Shown: positions 11,716 through 24,335 of the stretch, piece after piece
Position numbering within the stretch: the first letter of the stretch is position 1
Layout: each line of letters begins with the position of its first letter
Origin: Eupeodes corollae
Taxonomy: Eukaryota; Arthropoda; Insecta; Diptera; Syrphidae
Direction: 5' to 3'
DNA length: 64,000 bases
Assembly (NCBI RefSeq): GCF_945859685.1
Contig: NC_079147.1
Span: 58,062,946 to 58,126,945 of the forward strand
Notes under the pieces: model-generated
The model's input: the letters and a program-made list of their open reading frames with translations, nothing else
The model's database searches: none
Told to the model about the DNA's origin: nothing
Translations under genes and position numbers: made by a program

Positions 11716-11765
11716 GGAGGGTAAAAATAGCGAGACCATAAATCTGAGGTCTTATATTTGACAAA

Positions 11766-13634
11766 GAAAGAATTTAAAAAAATTGGTGAAAGTTGACTTA
11801 TCTCTTTTGTTTTATGAAGAAGTTGATTTCGGTGACTTATGACATTTGTTGCTGTGAGATTTTGAAATCTTCAACTTTTGAAACCATGAATTTGTTAGTT
11901 AAGACAAATAAGAACTAGAACAGTAGCCTCTTTTTTTTCTGCAAATCCAGCCCTTAACTAACTTACAAAGCTCAACTATTGAGTGAACTTACTTCGAATG
12001 CAGGTGCATTGCAATTGAGATTTTAGCACACGTTTGCCGAAATCAAAAAAGATTCTTATTGTGTAAACATTTAATTAAGAAAATAATCAAAAAAGCAAAC
12101 ATCTGGAGAATGTGAATGTGTAAGAGAAAAAAATATTGATAATTTATGTAAATCGAAAGAATATTTAAATTTGCACATGGGGCAGACTTCACTCGTCAGC
12201 AGAATCGAAAGCTATAAAATATCGTATCTAAAGTCAAGAGCCAAAGCGATAAAATAAGGAAAGCCCCTTGATATACCTGATCTTGGACGTGTGCTATCTT
12301 CTGTCGTTCATGGTCAAGAGTCAAGACTATAGGAGGCTGGAAAAAGGGGAAGACTTTTGACGGTCAAAATCGCGCTGCCATTGCCAATGGAGTGTGATAA
12401 AGGCTTTCTGTATAAATCTGGATAAACCAATAAAATACTTTTTACTTTGATTGTGGCCAATTCATAAGCAACAATCTATAAATAATGCAAGAAAAATTCA
12501 AACAAATTGAATGAATATTTATTAATGAATTGTGTATCGGTTGCACAATTAGAAATGATGATGATGATGATGCCAATGATGAATATTGATCGATATATTA
12601 TACGAATACGAGTATATTTTAATCGGAAGAAACAATTAAAGAATAAAGGGTTGCCACATCTGCATACAATGTAAAATTTATTGTATTGTGTGATGTGTGT
12701 GAATTTGATTTAGATTTTGATTTTATTGGGTGGAGCGATTAAACTCATTTGGGATTCGATTAATTAATGATGTTAAAATTTGAATTTATTACAAACTCAT
12801 CAATTATTATAAAAGGAGGGTTAGGTTTTGTTGAATAGTGTACGAGTAGAATGCTTTTGTGGCTACTAATTAGGGCTATGAGCGTCAATGTGAAAGTGAC
12901 ATAAGTTGGTGGCATTTAAAAAATTCAATTCAGCACACTTATAATAGATTTGCTGTTTGTAATATCAAATTAATTGTTTTGACATCAATCAATGCGACGA
13001 TAAATTAGTAATTTTGATTTCATTGATTGATACATATAATTCATTCAACTGTCAGTTAAATTCAAAAAGTTGCAGTTGTTTTATAATTCAACCAAAGAAC
13101 AAAACAATGATTCATAAAGGTTTTAGTATGGATGCCTGACCTTCTTAACTTTTACGTTGTTTACGTTACAGATGGATTTTTATTTGCAATATTACGTTTC
13201 ATAAAAAGTTAACTGGTTATGACGCTCTAACTCGTCTATTAAGTTTTCGAGATAATTCAAATGTAAGAGAAAAGGGATGTGGTAGAAGGCGGAAACTCAT
13301 TGATTGAGTCATATGAGCTTAACAAGTTTTAAACAAAATTCACAAATATTCAAAGGTGCAAAGGACAAAACATAAGAACCAAAGGCGTGCTAATAGGCAG
13401 ATCGGTAAACAAGCTTTTTATATGAGTGAACTGACTTACTATAAGCTACATACAAGTTAGCGTTACCGTAGGCGTTAGCTAACTTAACTTTTAAAGTCTA
13501 TCTATTTATTTATACTACCTCTGGAAATGTTATCGAGGTCCTATGCTTCTATTTCCAGTTTATATGTCATCTAGCATTATTTTGTACCTCTGTTATTGAT
13601 GTTAGTTGGAATTTGAAATATTCAATTTCAACGT
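11766..13634. other. AT-rich DNA, ATG microsatellite at 12555-12572
   Basis: No gene recognised. A run of six ATG triplets lies at 12555-12572. A somewhat less AT-rich patch at about 12180-12430 has no open frame or repeat that I recognise. Confidence 0.45.
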
Positions 13635-14445
13635 TTTTACTACACCTTCTGTTCATCGACTTCGAGAAGGCATTTGATAGCGTTAACAAGGAGTATATTT
13701 GGTTAGCTTAACGGAGGAGAAGCATCCCGGAAAGCTATTATTAAAGCAACATATGATGGATCCCAGTGTCACGTTCTGCACGATGGTATGTTTTCAGATG
13801 ATTTTGAAATCGAAGCGGAGTCAGACAGGGCTGTATTCTGTCGCCAATATTATTTTTGTTGGTGATAAGCGATATACGGCGATATACAGACAAATTATCA
13901 GCCTCGGAACCCCTCAAAAAAATGTTTCGTCGCAACATGTGGAAAAAGTGGAGAGTTTTCAATACCTTGAAAGTATCGTTTCCATCGAAGGCGGAACTGA
14001 ACAGAACGCCATCTGACGCATCGGCAAAGCAAAAGTGGCGTTCGGAATGTTGTCGAAAATTTGGAGGAATAAATCTATCAGCTTAAGAAGAAAGAAACGA
14101 CAGCCATTACAAGACATCCTAAAGATTTTCTGGCGAAACCGTATATCAAATGAGGTCCTTCATAGAAGACAGGCCGGGAACCTATAGGCTCTATAATGCA
14201 GGCCAAGCAATGCAGTGGAATTCGCTCACACAAGAAGGAAGAGGAGCTGGACAACCGAGAAGCATATGGCTCAGGACAGTCGAGGCGGAATCAGCGTCAT
14301 TAGGCAAAAGTTGGATAAAGCTAAAATACATCTCCGGAAACCTTACACGATATGGCGCGTAGGCGTAGTTGAGGCCCTATGCCCCTTAAGGGGTTAGCAA
14401 CGCACTTAACAGGTCTGAGGACATAAGTAGAAGTAAGTAAGTATC
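13635..14445 (+). mobile_element. RTE-like retrotransposon, second subfamily, 3' half remnant
   Basis: RT coding starts at about 13640 with LFIDFEKAFDSVNKEYIW, which contains the first catalytic Asp. GIPEK-like and TGLYS segments follow, in shifting frames. The palm box with YADD is missing: the sequence jumps from the region after the QG box (near 13855) to the post-RT segment SSQHVEKVESFQYL (13930-13975). The C-terminal part includes RIGKAKVAFGMLSK, QPRSIWLRTVEAE and WRVGVVEALCPLRG (14340-14395). The end is an AAGTAAGTAAGT tail at about 14425-14442. Its residues differ clearly from the copy at 8600-11337, so it is a different RTE lineage with the same style of 3' tail. It is 5' truncated and internally deleted. 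Confidence 0.85.
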
Positions 14446-14704
14446 GTTAAATCGATGTCTTAAATTTTAATGTTAAAACATTAAGCGAACAATATCAAAA
14501 CACAATATTAAAATTTGCTATGAAGAGTAAAAAGAATTGGTCTAAAGACACATTCCTGGGATAACCCACATAATAATAAAGTTCTCAAATTGTTTTTCAA
14601 ATGCAACCAAAGGGCTTGTTGTTAATAAGAGGTTTCATTTTAGGCAGCTGTCGTCTAGTTTAAGCGATTAGAACAAGTTGATGATGTGAAAAATCAAAAC
14701 CTAC

Positions 14705-16840
14705 CTAATTTTTTTTTTTAATTCACAAGCACTCAAGGGGTTATTAGTACCCGTTATATGTTTATATTTAAACACAGTGAGAGCGTTAGGAAAATAGGGA
14801 AGGATTGAAGATGCTGTACCGGTGCACATTGGTCTTAAGGTTCTGAACATCAAAATGGGAGGGAAGAACAGACTTGGCCAAAGCATTCTACATTCTCGAT
14901 GTGCGGTTTAAGAAAGAATCTCTATACTTGACAGTACGCCCGAAAATGAGCTCAAGGGTAAACTGATGACCATTTAACATACTATGGCTAAATTGTTAAA
15001 GGGGTGGAATGCAACTGGCTAATTCGATAGAACATTGTTTGTAAAAATATCTATAAAAACACAAAAGGCATGAAACATTGCGACGGTGTTCTAGCGATGT
15101 AAATGTTTCGATTATAGTTCTGTCGCCTATCATTTTTAAAGCCTTTTTTTATTTTATCCAAGAGATTTAAACTTGTTTTGGGGGCACCTGCCCAGATATG
15201 CGAATTATATTCAAGCTTTGGACGGATAAAAGCTTTGTAGATTGTAGCCAGATCAGAAGGGGTGAAAAATTTCTTGCATCTTCGGAGAAATCCTAAGCAT
15301 CTGGCAGCACTTTTGGCGATATCGAATATGTGATAATTCCATAAGAGGTGATCTGTGATATTCATACCAAGTACTGAAAGTTGATTAGTTTCCTGGAAGC
15401 AAGTGCAAGTGGGGTGGGTTACGCTTTAACGACAGGAGACAGCATTGAGTTTTTGAAGCATTAAATTCTACACGGTTTTTGATTCCCCATTGTACAATGC
15501 TGTCAAGATCAGAATTTAATGAGCTTATCATACGCTGCCGTTGAAGTTCCACATCCGAAGGACAAGGATGTGAATCAATAAACGAGTATGAGAAGCTGAG
15601 GGTACTGTCGTCGGCGAAATAGGTTAATGGATTAGAAGTGGCAGACATAAGATCATTTATGAATATAAGAAAGAGTGTCGGAGACAAAACGGAGCCCTGA
15701 GGGACACCAGCATTTATTTTATGAATTTCAGACTTGAAACCATCTAATAAAACTTGTAGGTATTCAACAGTTAGAAAGGTAATTTCTAATCCAACGAAGA
15801 AGAGATTCGTCGATACCGAAAGCACGCATTTTCGATAAGAGAGCAAGATGCCAAACTTTATCAAATGCCTTTGAAATATCAAGTGCAATAATCTTACTTT
15901 CTCCAAAACGATGTAAAGATCTGTTCCACTGTTCGGTGAGATGAACCATGAGATCACCAGTGGACTTGCTTGCTACGAAAAGCCATACTGTCAGTCATTA
16001 AGAAGCTTCCGTTCTTCAAGATATTTCTTAAGCTGATAATTAATCAGCGTTTTCATGACCTTGGAAAGAATGGACGTTAGTGCTATTGGACGATAGTTAA
16101 AGGGGGAGGATGATTCGCCTTTTTTAGGGACAGGCTGTACAAATGCTGTTTTCCATCCGTTTGGAAGGAGACCTGTAGAGTAGGAAATATTGAAAAGAAA
16201 AGTGGTTTTGCCAGCGTTGAAGAACACCTCTTTAGAACAATAGGAGGAATACTATCCGGACCAGCGGATTTGTGTATTTCAGTACTCTTTCGACTGCACG
16301 AGTGCGAAAGAAGATTCGTCCCATAGAATCATTTACGCTCTCAAGAACAGGAGGAATCGTGACACTACCCGGTAGCGTCGAATTAACAGCAAAATGCGCT
16401 ACAAGCAAATTGGCTTTATCAATCGAGGTCACATAGGGAGTGTCATGTGGACAAGCGTTGGAACCGAGGATGACGTGGTGTTTCGTACATTTTTTATAAA
16501 TGATCAGAAATTTTTACTACCTTTGAGACTTTGTAGTATTTTTTGCCTTAATTTCTGATCATGCAAAAATTTGGTTCGTCAAATATGACCATTACAGGTT
16601 TTTCTAGCTTGTTTAAACTTTTCCGGTTTTACTCAGTCGGGTTGGCTTTATTACAACGGAAACTTACATCCTAATAACCTCTTTACAGCTCGAATCAAAC
16701 CATGAGTTCTCTTGGGGTTTAATAGATTTCACAAAGAACTAAATTTGTTACCATATCTGCGCTGGAATCCACGTCACTATCGACGAAGCATAGTGACCAG
16801 TTAAAGTTTGAAAATTTGAAGTCAAAATCTTTCTTTGTTG
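14705..16840 (-). mobile_element. Jockey/CR1-like non-LTR retrotransposon, 5'-truncated and frameshifted
   Basis: Read on the minus strand from about 16830: endonuclease-RT linker (ENSWFDSSCKEVIR near 16700, then FKQARK), RT fingers (LPNGWKTAFVQPVPKKG, NYRPIALTSILSKVM, 16050-16200), palm (IALDISKAFDKVWH near 15870-15910), GVPQGSVLSPTLFLIF (15650-15700), and the FADD box at 15606-15617 followed by STLSFSYSF. Then come FNASKTQCCLLS and the thumb region (DIAKSAARCLGFLRRCKKF, LEYNSHIWAGAPK, 15170-15340), and a C-terminal tail ending near 14730 with a poly-A run at 14709-14722. At least five frames are needed, so it is dead. The catalytic Asp residues themselves are kept. The copy at 27935-29070 is the same family. 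Assignment between the Jockey and CR1 groups is my inference. Confidence 0.9.
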
Positions 16841-19639
16841 TCCTAAAACTTGAGTTAAAAATGTCAGTCATCAAGATGTTGTGATTTAACACCTCAAGAC
16901 TTTTTTCTTTTAGCTGGAATTCTCAAAGTTATCCAGAACAAAGCAGCAAATGAATGAATTAATCACTTGCAAGGTGCTACAACCGCACCCGTGGCTGCCC
17001 TTTGGACGATACCGTGAATTCAATTTTAAATGGTTTGGTTTACAATGAAGCTAACATTAACTAATAATTTAAAAAATACTTCATTTTTTAAATGTCGAAA
17101 TGAAACCTCAAATTCTGAAACCTAAATCTAAGAAAAAAGAAGTTCAAATGGCAGAAATGATGAAGAATTTCAAAACTTTAAGAGCCTTCAAATATTTTAG
17201 ATTACACATTTTGCATTTTTTCCAAGATTTATTATTTGAAGCAAAACTTAAACCACTAAACATAAAGTAACCCTCAAAATGAACAGTAAGTTTCTAAGTT
17301 AGTAAAAATCTAGACGAATTTCATAAGAAATTTTATGAACTATTTCATTAAATCATAACAATAAATTTCGTGGAATTATGTATTCAGCAATGTTCAAGTA
17401 CATTTCAATATTATCCCAAGGCTTCGTGATGATGAGATGACATTATGTCTCAAGTGACAGACAAGTTTAAGTAAATCATACAAAAGTCGCTAATTTTCCA
17501 CGAAAAACATAATTTTCCGCTAGATTGCTAGAAAATCAGATAAGTCAATTATATTTCAAAATAATCAACATGACATCATTATTATCTCTCATCAGAGATT
17601 ACTTCAGAAATTATCACACATGTCTCTAAATACGAATACAATCTACACAACTAATCTGCAAATAAAAACAATCCCAGCTGCGATGAAACAAAATTATCAA
17701 CAGACTATTATAAATCACTCAAGCTTCCGATAATCTTTTTTCCGAAGAAAAAGACAAATTTTCAAACATTCAGAAGACCAGAAGTCAAGTTATGTTATGT
17801 TCACACTTCATCCAAATGGAACTTTGTCGAAATGCCGTCTCGCAGTCTGGGTTTGTTTGTTTTTTCATTTTTTATAAATTCCTATCACCGTCAGAGTATC
17901 GGAGGCGAATATTTGTGTCGAAGAATATGACTTGGTTTTCTTTTTTTAGAAAATGCATTTCCAAAAACAGAAAACAAAACTGAAGAGTATCGTAATTAAA
18001 ATACTTCCATTTAAAAAACATGGAGATTCACTAGAATCGATGATTTTCATTAATGTCAAGTCATTATTTTTGTTCTTTGATCAAAGGAACACAGACAACA
18101 ACAACAAAATAAAAGAAGGACAAACCCGCAATTTATAATAATTTATTATTTTCTTTGCGTAATTTTTTGCTCATCAAATTTATTGCTATACCCAGAAATT
18201 TGTGTATAATATTCATGTAATCAAGAATTTGATGAATCACCAAATAAGAATCGGATTTAGATTCAGAGACATCATCAAAGGCCAACGGCTGGCAGCGGCT
18301 TTGAATTTGGCTGATTTAGATTGAAATTTCGAGACAGCCAAATTGTCACCTAGACAATATTGATATTCCAGTTGTGTGATATAGAAACGTCAAAAAGCAA
18401 TTCATAAATTCACTAGGATTTCCTGATGATGTCTTGTTGTGTTGATAGATGGCGTCTATTTTTGATTGGCGGCTTTGTGGCTTCAGCGCGTTCACAAGTC
18501 GTGTAGGATCCCAATCATAATTTGGGAACTATTTATATTTATGTATTTTTAGACATAAATATTGTATTCAACTATTTATATGGTTACAAATTGAGTGTGA
18601 GTTAGAATAGTATAAATTTAATTGATTTGTTTGTTTTTTTTTTGATGGAATGTGAGTTGAATTCTAATTTCATTTTTGACATACGTCAGTTGGTGGAGAC
18701 ATATAAAAATCAAACGGTGCTCATGCATTCTACTTTGCGATGACGCCATTTGTCAAATTTCATTAGAAAAGCCTTAATTGCTTTTGACAGGGTGTCTAAT
18801 GACAGTGAAAATTTGGTGTTATGTTATTTCAATTTAATTTATGTTAATTTTGTGAATTTCACTTTCAAAACATATTAAATGGCGCCTGACAAAGAGTAAT
18901 CACAATTTTAAAATTTAGTTGCATTGAATTACAAATGTAAACACATGTGTACTCGTATGTTCCTGCCATTGAATATATTATATAGTCGTTAAAAACTACT
19001 AAATTAATTATTTTATTATTTGAATTAAATTTCATATTTGGTATAACTTTTCTTTTAAATAAATTAATGTATATAAACAAGTTCTTTAATAATTTTGGTA
19101 CGTCACAGATATTTTTGGAATAAATTTTAGAAAGTAAAAGTAAACAGGAATTATTGTTTTGACTTTTTAAGAACTCAGAAGTATATCCATGGCTGGAGAT
19201 GTAAGCAAAGTAGGTTCTTACATAAATATAAAAAATGTTATACTCCCTGTGGTTGGGGCCATTAACAGTTCATATTAAAAGTATTGAAAGAAAAGTCGAC
19301 CATCATCACTTCATTTATGGCTGATTATGTTATTTCGGAACATCAAAAATGTAAACCATAGGGGGTAATTTTGTTGAACGCAAATGATCAAACGATATCG
19401 CGTCGATTTTAAGTCTAAAAAAAAGATCGCATACAAAGTTTATTCAACCATTTGAAGAGGTAAAGGGCTTTCCCAACAACTTATATTTGGTTATTGCTTC
19501 TGCGCTAAATTTTCACCATTTTTGTAGTAATTTTTAACTAATTAAATAATTAATTAATTTTAAAGTAGTTTTAACTTTTAAAATGTCAAGAAATGGAAGC
19601 TTTTAAAAATGAAACCAATTGATTTTCAGTTCAAATATC
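16841..19639. other. AT-rich DNA without recognisable gene
   Basis: No coding domain, RNA gene or repeat recognised. Short open frames at 17792-18138 and 18865-19080 have low-complexity AT-driven composition and no motif. A pocket at 16980-17010 (ACCGCACCCGTGGCTGCCC) is richer in GC but not assignable. Confidence 0.4.
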
Positions 19640-19690
19640 TTAAGAACGGCCAGTTATAGCTATCATTGGTTTTCATTATTGAAACCACTC
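19640..19690 (+). repeat. left arm of inverted repeat flanking an RTE copy
   Basis: The perfect core is 28 bp at 19649-19676 (starts GCCAGTTATAGCTATC). GAAACCA just inside is also shared, and there are weaker matches outward (TTTTCAGT). The partner is at 21401-21450. The two arms would fold into a long hairpin once the RTE copy between them is removed. Confidence 0.85.
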
Positions 19691-19734
19691 ATTGAAAATT
19701 TCTGTCATTGACGGACACAAATAACAATAGAGGG

Positions 19735-21400
19735 ATGTCACAACAGGTATGAGGTTCGAAAAATTTTACCAAAATGTAAAAAAACCTCCCAAGGGTACCA
19801 GCCACGAACCGAAGCCTGTAAAGAAGATCAGGGGAACATCGTAGTGGAACCGCAGTCTATGTTGAGAATATGGAAAGACCACTTCTCCAAATTATTTAAC
19901 GGCGATGACGAACTGAATTCCGCTGTAAGGTAGATAGAACCACTCAACTTCGGCGACACAGATCAACAATTCTGCCTACCCGACCTTGACGAAGTGAAGA
20001 TAGCTATATCTAAACTGAAGTCAAACAAAGCTGCTGGGGCTCACGGCATCCTTCCGAAATATTCAAAGTAGCATGCGATGACTTGGTAGAGAGCATGCAC
20101 CAACTCATCTACATCGGAAGAAAGCATGCCCAATGAGTGGAATCTCAGCATAGTGTGCCCGATACATAAGAAAGGACACCCTCTAAATCGCGCCAACTAC
20201 AGAGGCATCAGTCTCCTTAACATTGCATATAAGATCCTCTCTGCCGTATTATGTGAACGTCTGAAGCCGTTCGTCAACAACCTGATTGGTCCTTATCAGT
20301 GTGGCTTCAGACCAGGAAAGTCCACTATCGACCAAATGTTCACACTATGAGAGATCTTGGAAAAAACCCAGGAGCTTCAAATCGATACCCACCATCACTT
20401 TATCGTTTTTAAAGCCGCGTATGACAGCATCTATAGGGAAGAGCTCTACAGAGCAATGTCTAGTTTTTGGCATCCCTGTAAAACTTATCCATTTGTGCAG
20501 AATGCACGCTGCTCTATCAAGGTCGGAAAAGATCTCAACGATACACTTGATGTCAAAAAAGGTTTTAGACAAGCCGATGCATTGTCATGCGACTTCTTTA
20601 ATATCGTTCTGGAAAGAATTGTGCAAAACTTAACCGTCAACACTAGAGGCACAATCTTCCAAAGGCCCATCCAACTACTCGGATACGCAGATGATATTGA
20701 AATAATTGGAAGATAAAAGCGTTTTTGAGCATTGCGACGGCAGCGAAGAAGATGTGTTTAATGATCAATGAGGGCAAGACGAGGTAGTTAAGGACTTTGT
20801 CTACCTAGTCACCGCTATTAATGCAGACAACGACACCAGCGCTGAAATCAGACGAAGAATAACTCTTGCAAATCTTAGAAGGCAATTAAGTAGTAAAGTC
20901 CTCTTTCGAGCATCTAAAATCACCATCTAAAAGACACTCATCATCCCGGTTCTAATTTATGGCGCTGAGGCCTGGAACCTGTTAAAGAAAGATGAGAGCG
21001 TCTTAGGATGCTCCGAGAGAAAAATTCTTCGAGTGGTTTGTGGTCCCGTACGTATAGATGGAGATGATGGAGGAGACGATATAACGACGAACTGTACGGG
21101 CTGTACAGTGATACTGACCTAGTTAGCAGAATTAAAGTCCAACGGCTTAGATGGCTAGGTCATGTAGAGCGAATGGACATCAACGCTCCAGCCCGGAAGG
21201 TCTTCGAATTTAATCTCGAGGGACGGCGCAGCAGAGAAAGACCGGACTCAGTTGGCGTTCGCAGGTGGGTGAAGACCTTAAGCAACTTGGCGTGCGAAAC
21301 TGGAGACAGCTAGCTAGGGACCGAGCTGGCTGGAAAAGCATGTTGGTTGAGGCCAACGTCTGCCCGGAATGTAGCGCCACTTTAAGTTAGTAAGTAAGAT
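19735..21400 (+). mobile_element. RTE retrotransposon, 5'-truncated (third subfamily)
   Basis: It begins inside the linker (YEVRKFYQNVK, ACKEDQGNIVVEPQSML, WKDHFSKLFNGDDE). The RT follows: KLKSNKAAGA near 20020, MPNEWNLSIVCPIHKKG and NYRGISLLNIAYKILS (20126-20250), YQCGFRPGKSTIDQ, then after a stop IVFKAAYDSIYREELY. Here the usual DFKAAYD has lost its catalytic Asp (it reads VFKAAYD). The YADD box is kept at 20684-20695. Post-RT motifs RRQLSSKVL, LIYGAEAW, WRRRYNDELY and RLRWLGHVERMD are at 20880-21180. The end is a TTAGTAAGTAAG tail at about 21386-21399. It sits exactly between the two arms of a 28-bp inverted repeat. The copy at 52975-54410 is its closest relative in the window. Confidence 0.9.
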
Positions 21401-21450
21401 TGGTTTCACTGATGAAAACCAATGATAGCTATAACTGGCTTCTTAGAGTT
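21401..21450 (-). repeat. right arm of inverted repeat flanking an RTE copy
   Basis: The perfect core is at 21412-21439 and is the exact inverse of 19649-19676. TGGTTTCA on the inner side matches the inner edge of the left arm. The RTE tail ends immediately before this arm. Confidence 0.85.
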
Positions 21451-21579
21451 TATAATTGAAAGTAAGACTGAAAAGTTGAAATAAAAAGAAAATGGACCAC
21501 TTTTAGTGGAACACTTTTGTTCTAAGAAATGTAGGTCTTTTCAAAAAAAAATTCTAAATTCAAGTGCCTGTTTGTGATG

Positions 21580-22320
21580 TAGTAGGACACACTTAGGCCA
21601 GTTTAATGTGATACCACATGATTCAAAAGGTTTTCTTCTAAGCCCAATGAAAACACTTTGAGCACCTTACGAAATGTGAAAGACTGATGATAAGTTAATA
21701 TGATTAAGATCATTTAGATCGTTATAGAAGAATTCTTCTATGTAATTCTTGCGTGCTTGAGCTAGAGCAGCGCATGTACAGAGGATGTGGAGAACTGTTT
21801 CCTCCTCTTCCTCATCCATATAACTTTTTCAAAAGTCATTTGAGAATACGCTTATTAGACAGTGCTCGGTTATGACACCGATTATCGGTTATATGCAATC
21901 TGCTAAGAGAAAGCAAGTTTCTCGAGCCCTTTAAATATAGTGTAGGCCGGATGTTTCTCGCCTCCTGACACGTGAAGATGTTATTTCACCTGAAGTTTGC
22001 CTTCTTCATAGCATCTTGCATTATCATGTAGCAATTGGTATGCCAGTATTAGCTAAACGTGGTTGAATGGGTTGTATTGTACCATTTCTGGCTAGTTCAT
22101 CTGTTTTGCAATTTCCTGGAATGTCTCTATGGCCCGGTATTCAGTAAAGGTGAATATTTAGTTGTTGTGCCGTCTCCTTTAGAGATGATCGACAGTTAAC
22201 GACTGTTATTGAGTTTTGAGAAACAGAACCAAGAGATTTGATAGCGGATCAGATGTTGATATCACGTTTTCTTTAAGCCAGGGCAAGACTTTTTCTATCT
22301 TTCGCCAAAAGATCCGAATG
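21580..22320 (-). mobile_element. I/R1/LOA-like element, RNase H and 3' region
   Basis: On the minus strand, at about 22040-22150, reads NIHLYWIPGHRDIPGNCK followed by DELARNGTIQP, the third and fourth blocks of a retrotransposon RNase H domain. A gag-like tail follows (NTGIPIAT, MMQDAMKKANFR), then a zinc-knuckle-type end with EEETVLHILCTCAALAQ near 21760-21820. The preceding RNase H block with the DSQAAIK-type Asp is decayed. The copy at 61250-62640 is the same family and keeps the matching upstream RT part. In this copy the RT part is displaced to 24336-25010. Confidence 0.75.
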
Positions 22321-24335
22321 GAACACTTTTCAATGATTGGAAAGGCGAAATGAGAGAGTCAATTTCAGTCGTTAAAAGTGGATGGATACGTCTTCCAAGA
22401 TTGCTCTATCTTCTCAAAAAGATTTGGAAGGTATAGAAATCTGGAAGTTTTTGTCCAATTTCAGTTGGGGGATGGTGTAGTCTGTATGCTTTGGAACTGA
22501 AGTGATTTGCACACCAACTTGCATTTGTATTAACTCCATATAAAAAAATGTGCGTATAAATACTTATGCAAGAAGATGTGCATACTCACCACATTTGAAA
22601 AATAGCGACCACCTTTGAAAAAAGGCGGATGTAGTCAGATGTTCAGAGGTGTTCAAAGAAAATTCAAAATTGTGGATGAACAACTTTTTTGTACTCTCAT
22701 TGTGTTCGTTTGGGATTTATATCAATCGAATAAGAAGTGAAAATAATTACTCCTGTTAGGTTCCAGAATAATTAAGATTTAGAAACAATTCTAAATTACG
22801 CATTTAGAGAAATATTAGTTAGTTATTTGAAGCCAGTTTTAATCATTAAGTAAGTAAAATAAATTAGGTGGTGCAACGGTCCAATGAGAATTAGGACCTA
22901 GAAAAATAAAACCTGATAGCACTACAACTATTATTTTTGTATTATTAGCTGCGTTTAAATGCAAAAAACTCAGTTTTGTTTCAATTGTCAGAGTTTAACG
23001 ACTTAATTTTGTCGATGCGAGAGTTGCATTCTCGCTAGGTCAGTGGTTTTGTGAAAAGAATTTACAAATTTGTTCTTCAACCAAAATTTAAGTTTATGCA
23101 TCATTTTTATAAGGTTTCAAGTTCTAACTATTTATATCTTATCTTTTAGTTATATAGCGACAAAGTAAAAATCTGCGAGGGAAAGTTCTAACTACAGTTT
23201 TTCTTAAAGTGCATTGTGGCTTATTCATAGATGTTTGCTAAACTTTGTAGGCTATTCATAAATAAATGCAGACCAAAGTTAAGGGCTAAACCTGAATGAC
23301 TATAAATATAGAAAATGCTGTGTTCAAGTAACTATTATCGCAGCCAAATTTCATTATTGATTTTTTAGGTGTATAAAAAAGCTGAAAAAGTAATTCATGA
23401 CAAATAAATGTTACGTTAACACTATGTTCCAGAAAATATCGTTTGATACCGCAATTGCAGAAAATATGGATATATTATATAAATATTCCCGGTAAACTGT
23501 AGAACTTTATTATTTCCGCCTTTTATAATTCAATTTAAAAAAATTAAATTCAGTATATTTTAGATAATAAAGTAGTTAAGTTATAATGTAAGGTATTACT
23601 ATTGAAATTAGCATAATATACAATTATAAAAAACATGTACTCGTTCATATATACAAATAAAGTCTAATCTAAAAAACCTTAACCTTGTTACACTCTTTCT
23701 GAACACATCCTTTCTTGTTTTGGTTGTTAATGCCATCTATCTGTAACTCAGAGAAATAGAAGGGAAAAACAAATTCACCATGATCTACCGTTTAACGTTT
23801 ACCGTAATTTATTGACAAACGAACATTTTTTGCTAGAATTAATTTTTGAAAACGTTTTTGAGTAAAAGTGTTAAATTTACAGGTTTTTCAAATTATTTAA
23901 ACAAATATATTTATAAAAGTGTACAGTGAAGTGATTCCTTGTTTTATCACATTTAATTATTATAAAATAACGGGTTAAAATATTAAAGAAATTGTTTTAT
24001 TTTTTAATTCTGGGAAAAATGTCAAATGTCTCAATCTGCTGAAGTTTTTTTATCTCTCTCTGCTCTCAGAGGTGAAAACATGTATACATCGATACGAATT
24101 CAACTGGCTATAAAAATTGAGAGTATAAGGTTTCAAAGGGACGGAGACGAGGAAATTTCACTCTCTGGATGGGGTCGTGAAAAGGGATCCGCTTAATAAT
24201 AGGCAAGTTGAAGGTAGTCCAACATACTACCACACCGTACCAGTCTCACTACCGATGTTAATAACCAACGCCTAGTTCGGGGTTTTAAGCCCTTTTTATT
24301 ACCATAATAACTGAGAACTTCAATTGGATACCTTT
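22321..24335. other. DNA separating two halves of one I/R1/LOA-like element
   Basis: The reverse-oriented RNase H part ends near 22320 and the RT part starts near 24336. In the related copy at 61250-62640 they adjoin. The ~2 kb between is AT-rich, holds a SINE fragment at 22855-22903, and has a two-copy ~32-bp direct repeat (GGCTTATTCATA / GGCTATTCATAA) at about 23218-23283. No gene is seen. The simplest reading is a later insertion, but I cannot define its ends. Confidence 0.45.
22855..22903 (-). mobile_element. SINE fragment (3' end)
   Basis: AATAAATTAGGTGGTGCAAC and the following GGTCCAATGAGAA match the 3' end of the full SINE at 33240-33557 (AATAAATTGGGTGGCGCGAC). The match continues about 45 bp to GGACCTAG. 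Only the tail and adjoining body are present. Confidence 0.65.

Larger units (their letters stand above)
7890..11760. mobile_element. long-inverted-repeat DNA element, split by an RTE insertion
   Basis: A perfect 28-bp inverted repeat lies at 7955-7982 and 11688-11715. Similarity in inverted order continues outward: ATTTTTCGTCAG, TTTACCC and CTCC on the left match TTTTTACCCTCC and the GGTCTC region on the right. The true ends are probably near 7890 and 11760. Inside are unique AT-rich arms (7983-8595 and 11340-11687) with diverged relatives at 38650-39275, 56850-57190 (reverse) and 31680-31754 (reverse), so it belongs to a dispersed family. The 2.7-kb RTE copy at 8600-11337 lies between the arms and is a later insertion. 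No transposase is present, so the element is non-autonomous (MITE- or foldback-like). Confidence 0.75.
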
